Positions 38,226-48,062 are shown, counted from the first letter of the stretch. The stretch: 64,000 bases of DNA from Psychrobacter raelei (GCF_022631235.3 NZ_CP093310.2:372001-436000), one strand, 5' to 3'. Made by a program: numbers and translations. Notes: generated by a model from the sequence alone, not told the origin.

Positions 38226-38855
38226 ATGTCAAACATTACTCTACCAGATCTTCCTTATGCAAAAGACGCACTTGAGCCACACATCAGTGCTGAAACTTTA
38301 GAATTTCACCATGACAAGCACCATGCTGCTTATGTCAACAAGCTAAATGAATTGCTACCAGGTTCTGGTCTTGAAGGCAAAGCGCTTGACGAAATCATCA
38401 CTGCCACTGCTAAAGATGACAGCAAGCAAGGCATGTTCAACCAAGCTGCTCAAGTTTGGAACCATACTTTTTACTGGAACTGCATGACTCCAGATAATGG
38501 TGGCGGCGAACCTACTGGTGATCTAAAAGCAAAAATCGAAGAAGATTTCGGTTCATACGACAAGTTCCGTGAAGAGTTCAAAAACGCAGCCACTTCACAG
38601 TTCGGTTCAGGTTGGGCGTGGTTGGTAGCAGATTCTGTAGGCGGCAAACTGTCTATCATGAAAACTGCCAACGCTGATACACCACTAGCACACGGTAAAG
38701 TAGCGGTTCTAACTTGTGACGTATGGGAACATGCTTACTACATCGATTACCGTAACCGTCGTCCTGACTATGTTGACACTTTCCTAGAGAAGTTGGTTAA
38801 CTGGGATTACGCAAACGCTAAGTACAAAGGTCAAGACGCAGGCGTTGAAGAATAA
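38226..38855 (+). CDS. sodB: Superoxide dismutase [Fe]
   Basis: Cytoplasmic iron superoxide dismutase converting superoxide to hydrogen peroxide and oxygen. The 209-residue protein starts MSNITLPDLPYAKDALEPHISAETLEFHHDKHHAAYV. It has the metal-ligand histidines (His27 region and WNHTFYW) and the C-terminal DVWEHAYYIDYRNRRPDYVDTFLE block with the Asp and His ligands. The pattern AAQVWNHTFYWNCMTP plus FGSGWAWLV is of the Fe-type rather than Mn-type. AAAGGAT precedes the start. A strong terminator follows. Confidence 0.96.
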   Translation: MSNITLPDLPYAKDALEPHISAETLEFHHDKHHAAYVNKLNELLPGSGLEGKALDEIITATAKDDSKQGMFNQAAQVWNHTFYWNCMTPDNGGGEPTGDLKAKIEEDFGSYDKFREEFKNAATSQFGSGWAWLVADSVGGKLSIMKTANADTPLAHGKVAVLTCDVWEHAYYIDYRNRRPDYVDTFLEKLVNWDYANAKYKGQDAGVEE

Positions 38856-38891
38856 GTTATTTACTCTCAATGTTTCAGTGTTAGACTCAAT

Positions 38892-38922
38892 AAAAAAGGA
38901 TGCCCTCGGGTATCCTTTTTTT
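38892..38922. terminator. Intrinsic terminator between sodB and the DUF72 gene
   Basis: The hairpin AAAAAAGGATGCCC / GGGTATCCTTTTTT (with one G-T pair) lies 37 bp after the sodB stop and ends in a T-run. Its A-run makes it usable for the convergent DUF72 gene too. Confidence 0.88.
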
Positions 38923-38953
38923 ATACCAGCAGTACTTTCAGCACTGATAGCGC

Positions 38954-39793
38954 TTATAGCACTTGAAACTGCAAGGCTTGTAATGCTTCACGTAGCATGG
39001 CGATATTATAATAAGCATGGGCGTTGGTGGAGTTTTGAAAAAACACGTACAACTCATCGAAGTGCTGGCGCTGATTGGCAATGGCTTGAGCCCAGTTTTG
39101 CATCTCTTGAGGCGTATAGCGATAATCATGACGCTCACTGGCTGACATAGCATCCCACCAGTTGAGATTGTTGCCATGCATCCTCAAATAGCCGATACGC
39201 TTAGCTGTGTTGTGTTGCACAGTGCTTTGGGTGAATAGCAGCCGAGAGTTGGGCAGACCCTTAACTTGAGGGTAGTCGACACTGCACCATATCAGCCCAA
39301 ATTTTTGAAAGCTGTGCTCTACTTGAGCGATGTGCCAGCTGGCATGACGAAACTCAACAGCCAGTGGATAGTCATGAAACCAATCGGCAAGCTTGGCCAA
39401 ATACAGGCGGTGCTCATGGGTACGATCAAAGCCGTGTGGAAACTGAATTAATAAAGGCGCTAAACAGTCGGCCTCAATTAAGGGCTGAATTGCCTCAATA
39501 AAGGCCTCGGCATGCTCGGGCGTGGCTTTTAGGGTATGACTAAAGTCTTGATGCAGTTTTATGGCAAATTTTATCTTAGCTTCCGATTTTCTCAGCATGC
39601 CCTCATACGCCTTTTGTCCGAGCGGAGCATAAAAGCTGCTGTTAATCTCGACCGCGCCGTAGTGCTTGGCATATTCGCTTAAAAAGTCGGTTTTTTTGGT
39701 ACCAAGTGGATAGAGCGTACCCAGCATATCTGTATCGCTATAACCCCCTGTGCCAAGATAGACAGTGGGGTGAAAAGTATTTTGTGCGCTCAT
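38954..39793 (-). CDS. DUF72 domain-containing protein
   Basis: A 279-residue protein of the DUF72 (YecE) family, a TIM-barrel-like family without a proven activity. Landmarks: YLGTGGYSDTDMLGTLYP, AVEINSSFYAPL, FAIKLHQDFSHT, PLLIQFPHGFDRTHEHRLYL, AVEFRHASWH, WCSVDYPQVKG and YLRMHGNNLNWWD. The YxEINSxFY and EFRHxSW patterns are the family core. It converges on sodB and is divergent from hemA. Function unknown. Confidence 0.88.
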   Translation of the reverse strand: MSAQNTFHPTVYLGTGGYSDTDMLGTLYPLGTKKTDFLSEYAKHYGAVEINSSFYAPLGQKAYEGMLRKSEAKIKFAIKLHQDFSHTLKATPEHAEAFIEAIQPLIEADCLAPLLIQFPHGFDRTHEHRLYLAKLADWFHDYPLAVEFRHASWHIAQVEHSFQKFGLIWCSVDYPQVKGLPNSRLLFTQSTVQHNTAKRIGYLRMHGNNLNWWDAMSASERHDYRYTPQEMQNWAQAIANQRQHFDELYVFFQNSTNAHAYYNIAMLREALQALQFQVL

Positions 39794-40138
39794 AATGAAA
39801 GTAACCTAAGCCAGTCGAAGCTGACGGTGATGAGGGGATATATTGCCCACGCTTTTATTGAATCGTGTTGATATTTAACGTTTATTCCGCTAGGGGTCAT
39901 TATTAATCAGCCGGCTGTATAGGATAAACTGTACAGACCGTGATTGAATAGGCATTCAATGCTATAATTACCGGTTTAGAGCATCTGTTATACTACCGCA
40001 TTTATTAAGCGGTGATAAATGGGTGCGTGTCTGTCCGTACAGGTATCACAGTGAATGCCCATTCATGGTATGCAGTTAGCAAAGGCTAATTGCACGGAAT
40101 GTTGACGGCTTAATCTCTAACTAATGGGTAGATTTTAC
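39794..40138. promoter_or_regulatory. hemA upstream region with candidate operator
   Basis: 345 bp between divergent DUF72 and hemA genes. It holds an 18-bp perfect inverted repeat ATTGAATAGGCATTCAAT (39943-39960) directly before TATAAT (39963-39968). The hemA promoter may thus have an operator overlapping its -35 region. A hairpin ACCGC-N9-GCGGT follows at about 39994-40012. No gene seen. Confidence 0.4.
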
Positions 40139-41494
40139 ATGAATCTTGTTGTCATCGGTGTGAACCATAAAACTGCCCCCGTCGCCTTGCGTGAACGGTT
40201 AGCATTTGTGGGCGGCGACATCCAGGTGGCGCAAGCACAATTGCAACAAATCACCGCAGGCAGTTTGATCATCTCAACGTGTAACCGTACTGAGATTTAT
40301 GCTTTAGCGCCCAGCACCCAGTTACTTGCCAATTCTGATGCTGCCTTGAGTAAGCAAAGCGATTTGTCGCTGGCTGATGAGCCTGTGAGCACCGTTGATT
40401 TAACGGAGCAACTGATCACGTGGCTGGCAGACTTTAAGCAAGTACCTCTTGAAGAGACCCGCCCTTATTTATATGACTACGTCGATGGTCAAGCGCTCAC
40501 CCATATGCTGCGCGTAGCAGCCGGTCTGGACTCTATGATTTTAGGGGAGCCACAAATCTTCGGTCAGATCAAACGATCGGTCAACCAAGCCAAAGAACAA
40601 GGTTTTTTGACCAATCAGCTAAACTGGGTCGTGGAGCAAATATTCGCTGCGGCAAAAAGAGTGCGAAATGAGACGGATGTGGGTACTCAGGCCATCTCCT
40701 TGGGCTACGCGGCCTCTAAGCTTGTCACCCAAATTTTCGATCGTCCGGAAGAAACTACCTTTTTATTGATTGCCGCAGGTGAAATGAACCGCTTGGTGGC
40801 ACAGAATATCGCTGGGCTTGGGGTTAAACGTATCTTAATCTGTAACCGTACGCCGGAGCGTGCCAATCTTTTGGCGCAAGAGCTTGCGCACTTGGGTATA
40901 CAGATTGAAGTGCACCCGCTCACAGAGCTGGACTCTTTGTTGTATCAAGCCGATATCGTGAGCAGCTGTAGCGGTAGTATGGACATGCTCATTGACAAGG
41001 CCATGACTCGCCGCGCATTAAAAAAACGCCGCTATAAACCCATGCTCATGGTAGATTTAGCAGTGCCTAGAGACATCGATTCAAGCGTAGGTAAGCTTGA
41101 TGATGTGTACTTGTATTCTATTGATGACTTGCAACATGTGATTGCCGGCAACCTAGAGAAGCGTCGTCAGGCGGCGGTAGAGGCAGAGCTTTTGGTTAGT
41201 CACTTGGTGGTTGAGATTGAGCGCCGTTTCCAGGTACGCAAAGTAGGTCAAGATATCCATGATTACCGTGCCCTTGCTGCACAAAAGGCCGAAGCTGTAT
41301 TAAATGAAGCATTGCATGAGCTGAGAACCTCAGAGGCGACTGCAGAGGAGGTCATGACAGAGTTGACCCGCCGTCTTACTCAGACGTTAGTGCATGCGCC
41401 ATCTTCTTTAATGCGCCGAGCTGCTCGTGACGGCAATAACGAAGCGATTGATTTGATTATTCTGGGTCTGAAAGATGCTTATCGCAAAAAGTAA
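40139..41494 (+). CDS. hemA: Glutamyl-tRNA reductase
   Basis: First committed enzyme of C5 tetrapyrrole synthesis: reduces glutamyl-tRNA to glutamate-1-semialdehyde with NADPH. The 451-residue protein (from Met at 40139) has the catalytic Cys48 in SLIISTCNRTEIYA, the GLDSMILGEPQIFGQIK block, the NADP-binding region FLLIAAGEMNRLVAQNIAGLGVKRILICNRT, and a dimerisation helix. GEMNRLVA contrasts with the usual GAGEM start, a minor variant. Met at 40139 is preferred to 40124, which adds five residues. A strong terminator follows. Confidence 0.96.
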   Translation: MNLVVIGVNHKTAPVALRERLAFVGGDIQVAQAQLQQITAGSLIISTCNRTEIYALAPSTQLLANSDAALSKQSDLSLADEPVSTVDLTEQLITWLADFKQVPLEETRPYLYDYVDGQALTHMLRVAAGLDSMILGEPQIFGQIKRSVNQAKEQGFLTNQLNWVVEQIFAAAKRVRNETDVGTQAISLGYAASKLVTQIFDRPEETTFLLIAAGEMNRLVAQNIAGLGVKRILICNRTPERANLLAQELAHLGIQIEVHPLTELDSLLYQADIVSSCSGSMDMLIDKAMTRRALKKRRYKPMLMVDLAVPRDIDSSVGKLDDVYLYSIDDLQHVIAGNLEKRRQAAVEAELLVSHLVVEIERRFQVRKVGQDIHDYRALAAQKAEAVLNEALHELRTSEATAEEVMTELTRRLTQTLVHAPSSLMRRAARDGNNEAIDLIILGLKDAYRKK

Positions 41495-41555
41495 GCTGGT
41501 CACATCACGCTTTTAAGTCGCCGAGTCAAACGCTAAATTAATAAACACACCCATT

Positions 41556-41598
41556 GTCCACAAAAAAGGAGCGCTTAGCGCTCCTTTTTTTTGTGGAC
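41556..41598. terminator. Long intrinsic terminator downstream of hemA
   Basis: GGAGCGC (41568-41574) pairs with GCGCTCC (41578-41584), extended by A6/T8 and GTCCAC/GTGGAC arms. It is immediately followed by two copies of GGACGTCACTAAC and a partial third. Confidence 0.9.
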
Positions 41599-41680
41599 GT
41601 CACTAACTTTTTTTTGGACGTCACTAACGTTGTCACTAACTTAGATACTTGATTGTGAGTCACGGTGTCATTAGGCACTG

Positions 41681-42301
41681 CTAAAAACTTGGATGCATCA
41701 AGGCATTAAAGAAGTGACCCAAAACACTGGGCGATAATAAAATGGTGGCCACCACACCAAAGGCACCGCCCCATAAATGAGCCAGATGATTGATGTTTGA
41801 GTTGCCCTTGTTGTTGGCATAAATGCTATAGCCAACATAAGCGATGGCAAATACGATGGCTGGGATGGGCACAATAGCAAACAAATACAGCATGCTCCAA
41901 GGTGCCATTAATATGAAGGAGAATAAAATGGCCGATACCCCGCCCGAAGCGCCAAGACTGCGATAGCGTGGATCATTTTTGTGCTGCAAATAGCTGGGTA
42001 TCATGGCCACCATAATGGCGCCTAAATACACAGCAACAAACCCAAAACCGCCTAAAAATTGATTAAAAAAGCGTTCTACTGCGCGGCCAAAGAAATATAA
42101 GGTAAACATGTTAAACAGTAGGTGAGTACTGTCAGCATGAACGAAGCCGTGGGTAATAAAGCGATACCATTCGCCTTTATTCACCGCAGGTGGATAAAAA
42201 ATAAGCTTGCTCATCATCTCTTTGTTTTGCCAGGCCAATAAGCTGACAATAACGGTGATGATAATAATCAAGGTGGTATGGCTACTAAGTAAACTGTTCA
42301 A
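41681..42301 (-). CDS. Rhomboid family intramembrane serine protease
   Basis: A 206-residue membrane protein with six predicted helices. The rhomboid catalytic dyad is visible: Ser119 in the GASGGVSAI motif and His175 in NHLAHLWGGAFG. The WYRFITHGFVHADSTHLLFNM segment in helix 1-2 is a rhomboid hallmark. Bacterial rhomboids cleave membrane proteins at or near the bilayer surface; substrates here are unknown. It appears to start at a TTG (42301) with AAGGACAT upstream. An alternative ATG lies 29 residues in (MMSKLIFY) but would remove the first membrane helix. Confidence 0.92.
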   Translation of the reverse strand: MNSLLSSHTTLIIIITVIVSLLAWQNKEMMSKLIFYPPAVNKGEWYRFITHGFVHADSTHLLFNMFTLYFFGRAVERFFNQFLGGFGFVAVYLGAIMVAMIPSYLQHKNDPRYRSLGASGGVSAILFSFILMAPWSMLYLFAIVPIPAIVFAIAYVGYSIYANNKGNSNINHLAHLWGGAFGVVATILLSPSVLGHFFNALMHPSF

Positions 42302-42746
42302 AAGATGTCCTTACTAAAATGAGATGTCCTATGATACATGATATATGCAGCGATATAAGCCAAATTGATGGTGCTATAGGGTTATATCAACTCATCATTG
42401 GGCTAGGATACTTTTTATCTAAGAGGGTAGTTGTTATTTACACCAGCTTTAGTGTGAGATTCTAGGTTCATTTATTATCAGTTTGTCACCATTTCACGTT
42501 TCTGTAACAAGCCTTAACTTAGACTTTACTTTACTATAACGGAATTTGAAAAAAGATAGCGTATTGTAGTATGCAAGTTTGGTAAACAGCGCTTTAGTTA
42601 AATACATCAATAGGGTTTAATTGGTCGTAATAACTATAAACAACCTCGGCTTTAGGCGTTCATTAGACGTTAAGTTAATAACAATTAATCTGCTCCCTTT
42701 AACTGCTGTTTACCCAATATTTTTTAATTTTTTAGGAGAGTTACTC
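42302..42746. other. Divergent intergenic region, rhomboid / OmpA-domain gene
   Basis: 445 bp without a supported gene. It holds a possible -10 (TATAAC near 42534) for the downstream gene. The frame open from 42621 is a leader of the OmpA-domain gene, not a coding region, because AGGAG at 42733-42737 marks the start at 42747. Confidence 0.4.
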
Positions 42747-44360
42747 ATGGATATTATTGGTCACCTGGCTCGTACCGTTACCCCAGCTGTTCTGGCTGAC
42801 AATCATAACCCACAAAACGAAAGCTTATTAAAGCAGTTTTACGCTTTATTCATCGCTAAACTAGCCGATCAGGAGAGCTTTACTCGTGTAGGCTCACAAG
42901 AGATTCATCGTGATGACTTAGGTCTGTTCGATCGTCTATGGACTGATGAAGGCCAAAAAAATCACATTGCTGAAGAATTAGCGGCTCATAATAACGTAGA
43001 TACCATTTCAGTAAAGGGCCTGATAGCTTCAGCAGCGCCTTTGGCTTTTAATGAAATCAAAAGCTTAGCGGGTAGTGTACCTATTCCTCAGTTTTTACGT
43101 GATAACCTAGAGTCATATCGTAATCATATCCCTACTTGGGCAACCAGCGTTCTGCCTGCCGGTCTACTAGGCCTAGGCGCTAGTGCAGCCGGTGCTCATG
43201 CCGCTCATGCCACCACAACCAATACCACAGCGACACCTGCTGGCCATCGTATTTCTGATACCACTAGTACTGAGCCTTTGGTACGTGAAGAAAAAGAAAG
43301 TGGCGGCTTCTTAAAAGCATTATTGCCTATTATTGGTTTAATTATCCTAGCGGCGCTAGCGTGGGCACTATTAAAAGGTTGCCAAAAAGATCCTGCACCT
43401 GTGGCTACACCAGAGCAAACGGTACAGCAGCCTGCTGAACCTGCAGTTACCGGTAATACCGCGCTAGCACCTGCAGTGTTAAGTCTTGCTACTGGCGAAG
43501 GCAATGAGTTATTCGCTTGTCGTATCAATGCAGGTAATGAAGAGTTAAGCAACACAATAATGACGGCTGTAAAAGATGTGTTTGGCACAGGTGGTGATAA
43601 CTGCCGCGCAGACATCGATGATGGCTTTGCCACTGACATGCCAGCGGCACCGCACTTAGCTGCTATTTTACCTCTCATCAAAAACACACCTAATGCTAAC
43701 GTGATTATCGAAGGCAATGATGTGCGTATTGATGCGCCAGATCAAGCTCAGCTAGACAAGCTAGTGGCTGATATTAAAGCCGCTGCTCCGGAGCTTAATG
43801 TCGTTGCAACCGGTCCTGTAGACTTTGATGCTGAAGTGAAACAAAGTATCGCAGATGCCACGACAGCTATGGATAACCTAGGTGAAAATCCAGATCCAAA
43901 AGATGTGGCTCGTGCACTAAGCTTACAAGTTATCAACTTTGCAGTAGATAAAACAGACATCCCAGCTGAAAACCAAGCGGTACTAGATCGTGCGGTTGAA
44001 GTTATGAAGCAAGTACCTGATATGCAGCTGCTAATCTTAGGTCATACTGACAGCGATGGTGATGATGCTTATAACAAAGATCTATCTCAGCGCCGTGCAG
44101 AAGCGGTAAAAGCCTACTTGGTATCTAAAGGTGCCGATGCTGCTAAGCTAATGACCAAAGGTATGGGTGAAACAGACCCTATGGCCACTAACGAAACAGA
44201 AAATGGTAAATTCCGCAACCGTCGTATCGAGTTTACGGTATATGATGAAAGTGTAGCGGGTATGGATACACCGATTACTGTAACACCATCAGACAGTGCA
44301 GATATCAAAGCACCTACTGCTGAGGCCACAACTGAGCCACAAGCTGACACTGCTCAGTAA
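42747..44360 (+). CDS. OmpA C-terminal domain protein with single membrane span
   Basis: A 537-residue envelope protein. The N-terminal about 190 residues form a DUF937-like helical region (MDIIGHLARTVTPAVLAD and SVKGLIASAAPLAFNEIKSLAG). A Gly/Ala/Thr linker, a membrane helix (FLKALLPIIGLIILAALAWALLK near residue 190) and a Pro-rich stretch follow. A BON-like region is in the middle, and an OmpA peptidoglycan-binding domain lies at about 390-510 (VINFAVDKTDIPAENQAVLDRA and LGHTDSDGDDAYNKDLSQRRAEAVKAYL, ending NRRIEFTVY). The architecture resembles ArfA-like or large Acinetobacter OmpA-family proteins. It should span the inner membrane and bind cell wall. Start at 42747 has TAGGAGAG upstream. 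Confidence 0.87.
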   Translation: MDIIGHLARTVTPAVLADNHNPQNESLLKQFYALFIAKLADQESFTRVGSQEIHRDDLGLFDRLWTDEGQKNHIAEELAAHNNVDTISVKGLIASAAPLAFNEIKSLAGSVPIPQFLRDNLESYRNHIPTWATSVLPAGLLGLGASAAGAHAAHATTTNTTATPAGHRISDTTSTEPLVREEKESGGFLKALLPIIGLIILAALAWALLKGCQKDPAPVATPEQTVQQPAEPAVTGNTALAPAVLSLATGEGNELFACRINAGNEELSNTIMTAVKDVFGTGGDNCRADIDDGFATDMPAAPHLAAILPLIKNTPNANVIIEGNDVRIDAPDQAQLDKLVADIKAAAPELNVVATGPVDFDAEVKQSIADATTAMDNLGENPDPKDVARALSLQVINFAVDKTDIPAENQAVLDRAVEVMKQVPDMQLLILGHTDSDGDDAYNKDLSQRRAEAVKAYLVSKGADAAKLMTKGMGETDPMATNETENGKFRNRRIEFTVYDESVAGMDTPITVTPSDSADIKAPTAEATTEPQADTAQ

Positions 44361-44452
44361 TCAGTAAGTGGTTAGCTTTAAGCGCTATAAAATAAGTAGC
44401 CATAAATAATGTATCGTCAGTATTGCTTGCTGTGGTTGGTCAAGCAGCTGAC

Positions 44453-44488
44453 ATAAAAAGACCGCCTTTTAAAGGCGGTCTTTTTTAT
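44453..44488. terminator. Bidirectional intrinsic terminator
   Basis: The hairpin AAAAAGACCGCCTTT / AAAGGCGGTCTTTTTT lies between the convergent OmpA-domain gene and nagZ, with A and T runs on both sides. Confidence 0.92.
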
Positions 44489-44524
44489 GGGTTGTCTGTT
44501 ATACAGTTATCAGTTTTAAAGGCT

Positions 44525-45595
44525 TTAGTGCTTATAATCAGTAGGATCGGTTGCTTGCGCAGCCACTAGTGATTCGTTAAAAAAAGCCTGCGTAATATTT
44601 TGTTTCGCCACTGCCCAATAATCAAATTGGGCGCAAGTGGCCTCTAGTGAGCCTTGCCAAGTAGGCAGCTGACTACGCATCGCTTCAAGCCGGGTTTGAT
44701 TGGGCTTGGGCAACTGGGCTGCGGTCTGTATGGCTTGCAGCGCTGCCTCTCTATCATTACACACTAAGGCCATGTCGCAGCCAGCTTCTAAAGCTGCGGT
44801 AACTCGAGCACTGACATCACCGGCCACGTGTGCCGCTTTCATAGATAAGTCATCTGAGAATAACACCCCATTGAAGCCCAATTGCTCTCGGGCAATGTCT
44901 TGTAGCCATACTTTGGAGAATCCTGCCGGCTTATCATCTACTTGAGAGAAGATAACATGGGCGGGCATAAGGGCATCAAGCCAAGGCTGACACTGAATAA
45001 AGGGCTGCAGGTCTACCGCTTTAATCTGCTCAAAGCTGCGATTGTCAATGACATCTGCCACATGTGAATCAGGGGCAATGGAACCATGACCTGGAAAGTG
45101 CTTGCCTGTGGTTGCCATGCCTGCAGCTTTCATACCTCGCATAAACTGAGAAGAAAGCGCCACGATGGCTTCGGTGCGCGCATGAAAGCTGCGATCGCCG
45201 ATAACTTGACTGACCCCATTGATATCAAGCACGGGCGCAAAGCTTATGTCAATGCCCACCGCCATCACCTCTGCGGCCATAAGATAGCCGCAGTCGTAAG
45301 CCAAGCTAAGCGCCCCACAAGGGTCTGAATCAAATAAATCACCCAGTTTTCCCATTGCTGGTAGCGGGGTAAAGCCTTTACGCAGTCTTGCCACCCGTCC
45401 GCCTTCTTGATCGACACCGATGATGATATCGGGCTGCTGTTGATGAATCTCATCACATAACCGCCGTACTTGCTCGGGGGTCTCGACATTACGGGCAAAT
45501 AAAATAACACCCCCCACCTGCTCACAGCTTAGGACGCCGCGATCTTCGGCAGTCAGTTCGGTGCCTGCCACATCTATCATTAATGGCCCATACAT
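44525..45595 (-). CDS. nagZ: Beta-N-acetylhexosaminidase
   Basis: Cytoplasmic glycoside hydrolase family 3 enzyme removing GlcNAc from anhydro-muropeptides in peptidoglycan recycling. The 356-residue protein has the NagZ KHFPGHGSIAPDSHV motif, which holds the catalytic Asp/His pair, the IGVDQEGGRVARLR block and FSDDLSMKAAHVAGD containing the nucleophile Asp. Length matches E. coli NagZ (341). AAGGGGAA precedes the start at 45595. No recycling genes adjoin it apart from the OmpA-domain and protease genes. Confidence 0.94.
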   Translation of the reverse strand: MYGPLMIDVAGTELTAEDRGVLSCEQVGGVILFARNVETPEQVRRLCDEIHQQQPDIIIGVDQEGGRVARLRKGFTPLPAMGKLGDLFDSDPCGALSLAYDCGYLMAAEVMAVGIDISFAPVLDINGVSQVIGDRSFHARTEAIVALSSQFMRGMKAAGMATTGKHFPGHGSIAPDSHVADVIDNRSFEQIKAVDLQPFIQCQPWLDALMPAHVIFSQVDDKPAGFSKVWLQDIAREQLGFNGVLFSDDLSMKAAHVAGDVSARVTAALEAGCDMALVCNDREAALQAIQTAAQLPKPNQTRLEAMRSQLPTWQGSLEATCAQFDYWAVAKQNITQAFFNESLVAAQATDPTDYKH

Positions 45596-45825
45596 AAAGC
45601 TTCCCCTTAGAATTTATTTCAAATAAAAAATGAATTGGTTATTATTACCCTAGGCATATTATTACAGCAATATCCAACAACTGCCGGCGTCATTTGAGCT
45701 TCAAAACCGTCAGTAATAAAATTAGGTAAGAATGCTTATACAGTTTTAGACACTCAAGGGCAGTTTGTTATGCTAATATCAAGGCATTATATCCATAATG
45801 TAACAAGAATAAGAGAGAGTAATTG

Positions 45826-48033
45826 ATGAGATTTCAACCAACCCAGCTGGTGTTAAGTGCCGCCGCCATTGGTATGGCCGGTGTGGTGTTATCACACAGC
45901 TATAGCTCTGCTGTGGCTGCGGATAAAAGCGCCTTTGTTGCCACACCCGAGCAAAAGCTTACCACACGCCAAGTAGCCGCTTTATTAGACAGAGCGCATT
46001 ATTCCAATAAGCGCTTTGATGAGGCGATGGGCCGTAAAGTGTTGGATATGTATTTTGACCGTTTGGACCCCAATCATACTCTATTTTTGCAATCAGATAT
46101 TAATGAATTAACCACCAAATACGGTGCAACTTTTGCCGATAGATTAAAGCAGGGCGATCTCAGCGCAGTACAGGCAATTTTTAATCGTTATACCCAGCGA
46201 TCAAATGAGTACTATAACTTCGCCGATAAGTTCTTAAGTAAGCCTGTCAATCTTAATCGCAATGATTCTGTGGTGCTTGACCGTGAAAAAGAACCCCGCT
46301 TTAAGAGTGCTTCAGAGCAACAAGGCTATTGGGGCCGTCAATTAACTTTGCAGATTATCAATCTAACTTTGGGTCAAGAAGAAGACAAGGCTCGTGATGA
46401 GCTGTATACCAAAAACCCTGAGCTGACCAAAGGTAACGACTTAATCTTAGGAGAGGACAGAAGTCCGCAAGAGATTTTGTTAAATCGTTTGCATCGTCAG
46501 CAAGAGCAGCTACAGCGCATTAAGAGCGATGAGATCATGGAGTCGGTGCTAAATACAGCCACCTTAACTTATGATCCGCACAGCAACTATTATGCCCCTG
46601 TGCAGTCGGTCGAGATGCAAGTGCAGTCCAACTTGCAATTAGAAGGTATTGGCGTGTCTATTCGCCCTTATCGTAAAAACCCAGATTATACCCAGATTGT
46701 GACCCTGGTTGATGGTGGACCCGCTGCCAAATCAGGCAAAGTGCAGCCCAATGATTTGATCATGGCTGTGGCCAAAGATGGCGAGAATATGCAAGATGTG
46801 GTGGGCTGGTCAACTCGTGAAGTGGTGGCCTTAATCCGCGGCAAACGTGGCACAGATGTGACCATCAAAGTTAAGCAGCCCAATAGTCCTGACGCCTCAG
46901 CACGTACCATTGTCATCACCCGTGATGTGATTGAGCAAGAAGATGCGGGCGTGACTCATCGGGTGATTACGGTAAAACCTGAAGGCAGCACGGAAGAAAA
47001 ACGTATCGGTGTGCTTGAAATACCAAGCTTCTATCTAAACTATCAAGCCCGCCGCAGTGGTCAAAACTACCGCAGCGTGAGTATTGACACTCAAAAAGAG
47101 CTTGAGAAGCTTAATAAAGAAAACATTGACGGCCTGGTGGTCGATCTACGCAATAACCCTGGCGGCTCCTTAGATGAAGTGGCTAAAATGCTGGGATTAT
47201 TTATTAAAGAAGGGCCGCTGGTTCAGATTCGTGACAACCAGGGTAACGTGCAAGTCTATCAAGACGAAGATGGTGGTAAGCAGCTGTATTCAGGCGATAT
47301 GGTGGTCATTACCAATATGGCATCAGCCTCTGCCTCTGAGATTTTCGCCGCTGCCATTCAAGACTATGGCCGCGGCTTAGTAGTGGGTAGTACCACCACC
47401 GGTAAGGGCTCAGCTCAGATTCAGTTAGATAGTCTGGCCTTAGGCTCAGCCACGTTGACTCAGCGTAAGTTTTATCGCATTACAGGCGGCAGTACCCAGA
47501 ATAAAGGGGTAGTGCCTGATGTGTCTTTAGTCAATATCTATGAAGGTGCTGAGTTTAGTGAGCGCGACCAAAAAAATGCCATGGCTTGGGATACCATCAA
47601 GACCTCGCCTTATAAGCCTGAAGGCAAATTTAGCAGTAAGACGTTAGCGACCTTAAATCAGCAGTCGAAGATTCGTCAAACCACCAATCCGCAGTTTGTT
47701 TATCTAGATACGCTAAATAAATTACGCAATATGGAAGATGACAAAAATGCGGTTAAGCTAAATATCACTGAGCGCCGCGCACATCAAAAACAGATTGAGC
47801 AAAAAACTTTAGATGCAGAAAACGCACGTCGTAAGGCCACCGGTCAAAAGCCTTATGCCAGCTGGACTGAGTATCAAGCTGCTGTCGAAGCCATGTTCGA
47901 AGAGCGCAGTCGTCTAAAAAATGATGAGCGTCCTAAGCTACCAGAAGAAGAGGCATACGTGATTGAAGCGGCCAAGCTGATGCTTGATGCCCGTAAGCTA
48001 CAAAAGTTCGATGAGCTACGCAGCGCCAAGTAG
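45826..48033 (+). CDS. prc: Tail-specific (carboxy-terminal processing) protease
   Basis: Periplasmic S41 serine protease trimming C-termini and degrading envelope proteins. The 735-residue precursor has a signal peptide ending near SAVAA, the N-terminal TSP domain, a PDZ domain around residues 250-330 (GIGVSIRPYRKNPDYTQIVTLVDGGPAAKSGKVQPND) and the protease core. The catalytic Ser502 (in SASASE) and Lys527 (in TGKGSAQ) keep the same 25-residue spacing as E. coli Prc. A C-terminal DUF3340 region follows. I start at the ATG 45826 (AGAGAGAG upstream) rather than TTG 45823. A terminator follows. No CtpA-associated lipoprotein gene is adjacent. Confidence 0.95.
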   Translation: MRFQPTQLVLSAAAIGMAGVVLSHSYSSAVAADKSAFVATPEQKLTTRQVAALLDRAHYSNKRFDEAMGRKVLDMYFDRLDPNHTLFLQSDINELTTKYGATFADRLKQGDLSAVQAIFNRYTQRSNEYYNFADKFLSKPVNLNRNDSVVLDREKEPRFKSASEQQGYWGRQLTLQIINLTLGQEEDKARDELYTKNPELTKGNDLILGEDRSPQEILLNRLHRQQEQLQRIKSDEIMESVLNTATLTYDPHSNYYAPVQSVEMQVQSNLQLEGIGVSIRPYRKNPDYTQIVTLVDGGPAAKSGKVQPNDLIMAVAKDGENMQDVVGWSTREVVALIRGKRGTDVTIKVKQPNSPDASARTIVITRDVIEQEDAGVTHRVITVKPEGSTEEKRIGVLEIPSFYLNYQARRSGQNYRSVSIDTQKELEKLNKENIDGLVVDLRNNPGGSLDEVAKMLGLFIKEGPLVQIRDNQGNVQVYQDEDGGKQLYSGDMVVITNMASASASEIFAAAIQDYGRGLVVGSTTTGKGSAQIQLDSLALGSATLTQRKFYRITGGSTQNKGVVPDVSLVNIYEGAEFSERDQKNAMAWDTIKTSPYKPEGKFSSKTLATLNQQSKIRQTTNPQFVYLDTLNKLRNMEDDKNAVKLNITERRAHQKQIEQKTLDAENARRKATGQKPYASWTEYQAAVEAMFEERSRLKNDERPKLPEEEAYVIEAAKLMLDARKLQKFDELRSAK

Positions 48034-48062
48034 TCACTAATCAAGAATAATGACGTCTCAAG

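Noticed and set aside
38845..39150. 101-codon frame between sodB and the DUF72 gene
   Set aside because: Overlaps the sodB end, the terminator and the DUF72 coding region in another frame; no independent signal.
42621..42746. N-terminal extension of the OmpA-domain protein
   Set aside because: A good ribosome binding site (TAGGAGAG) stands before the ATG at 42747, and the extension has no site of its own.
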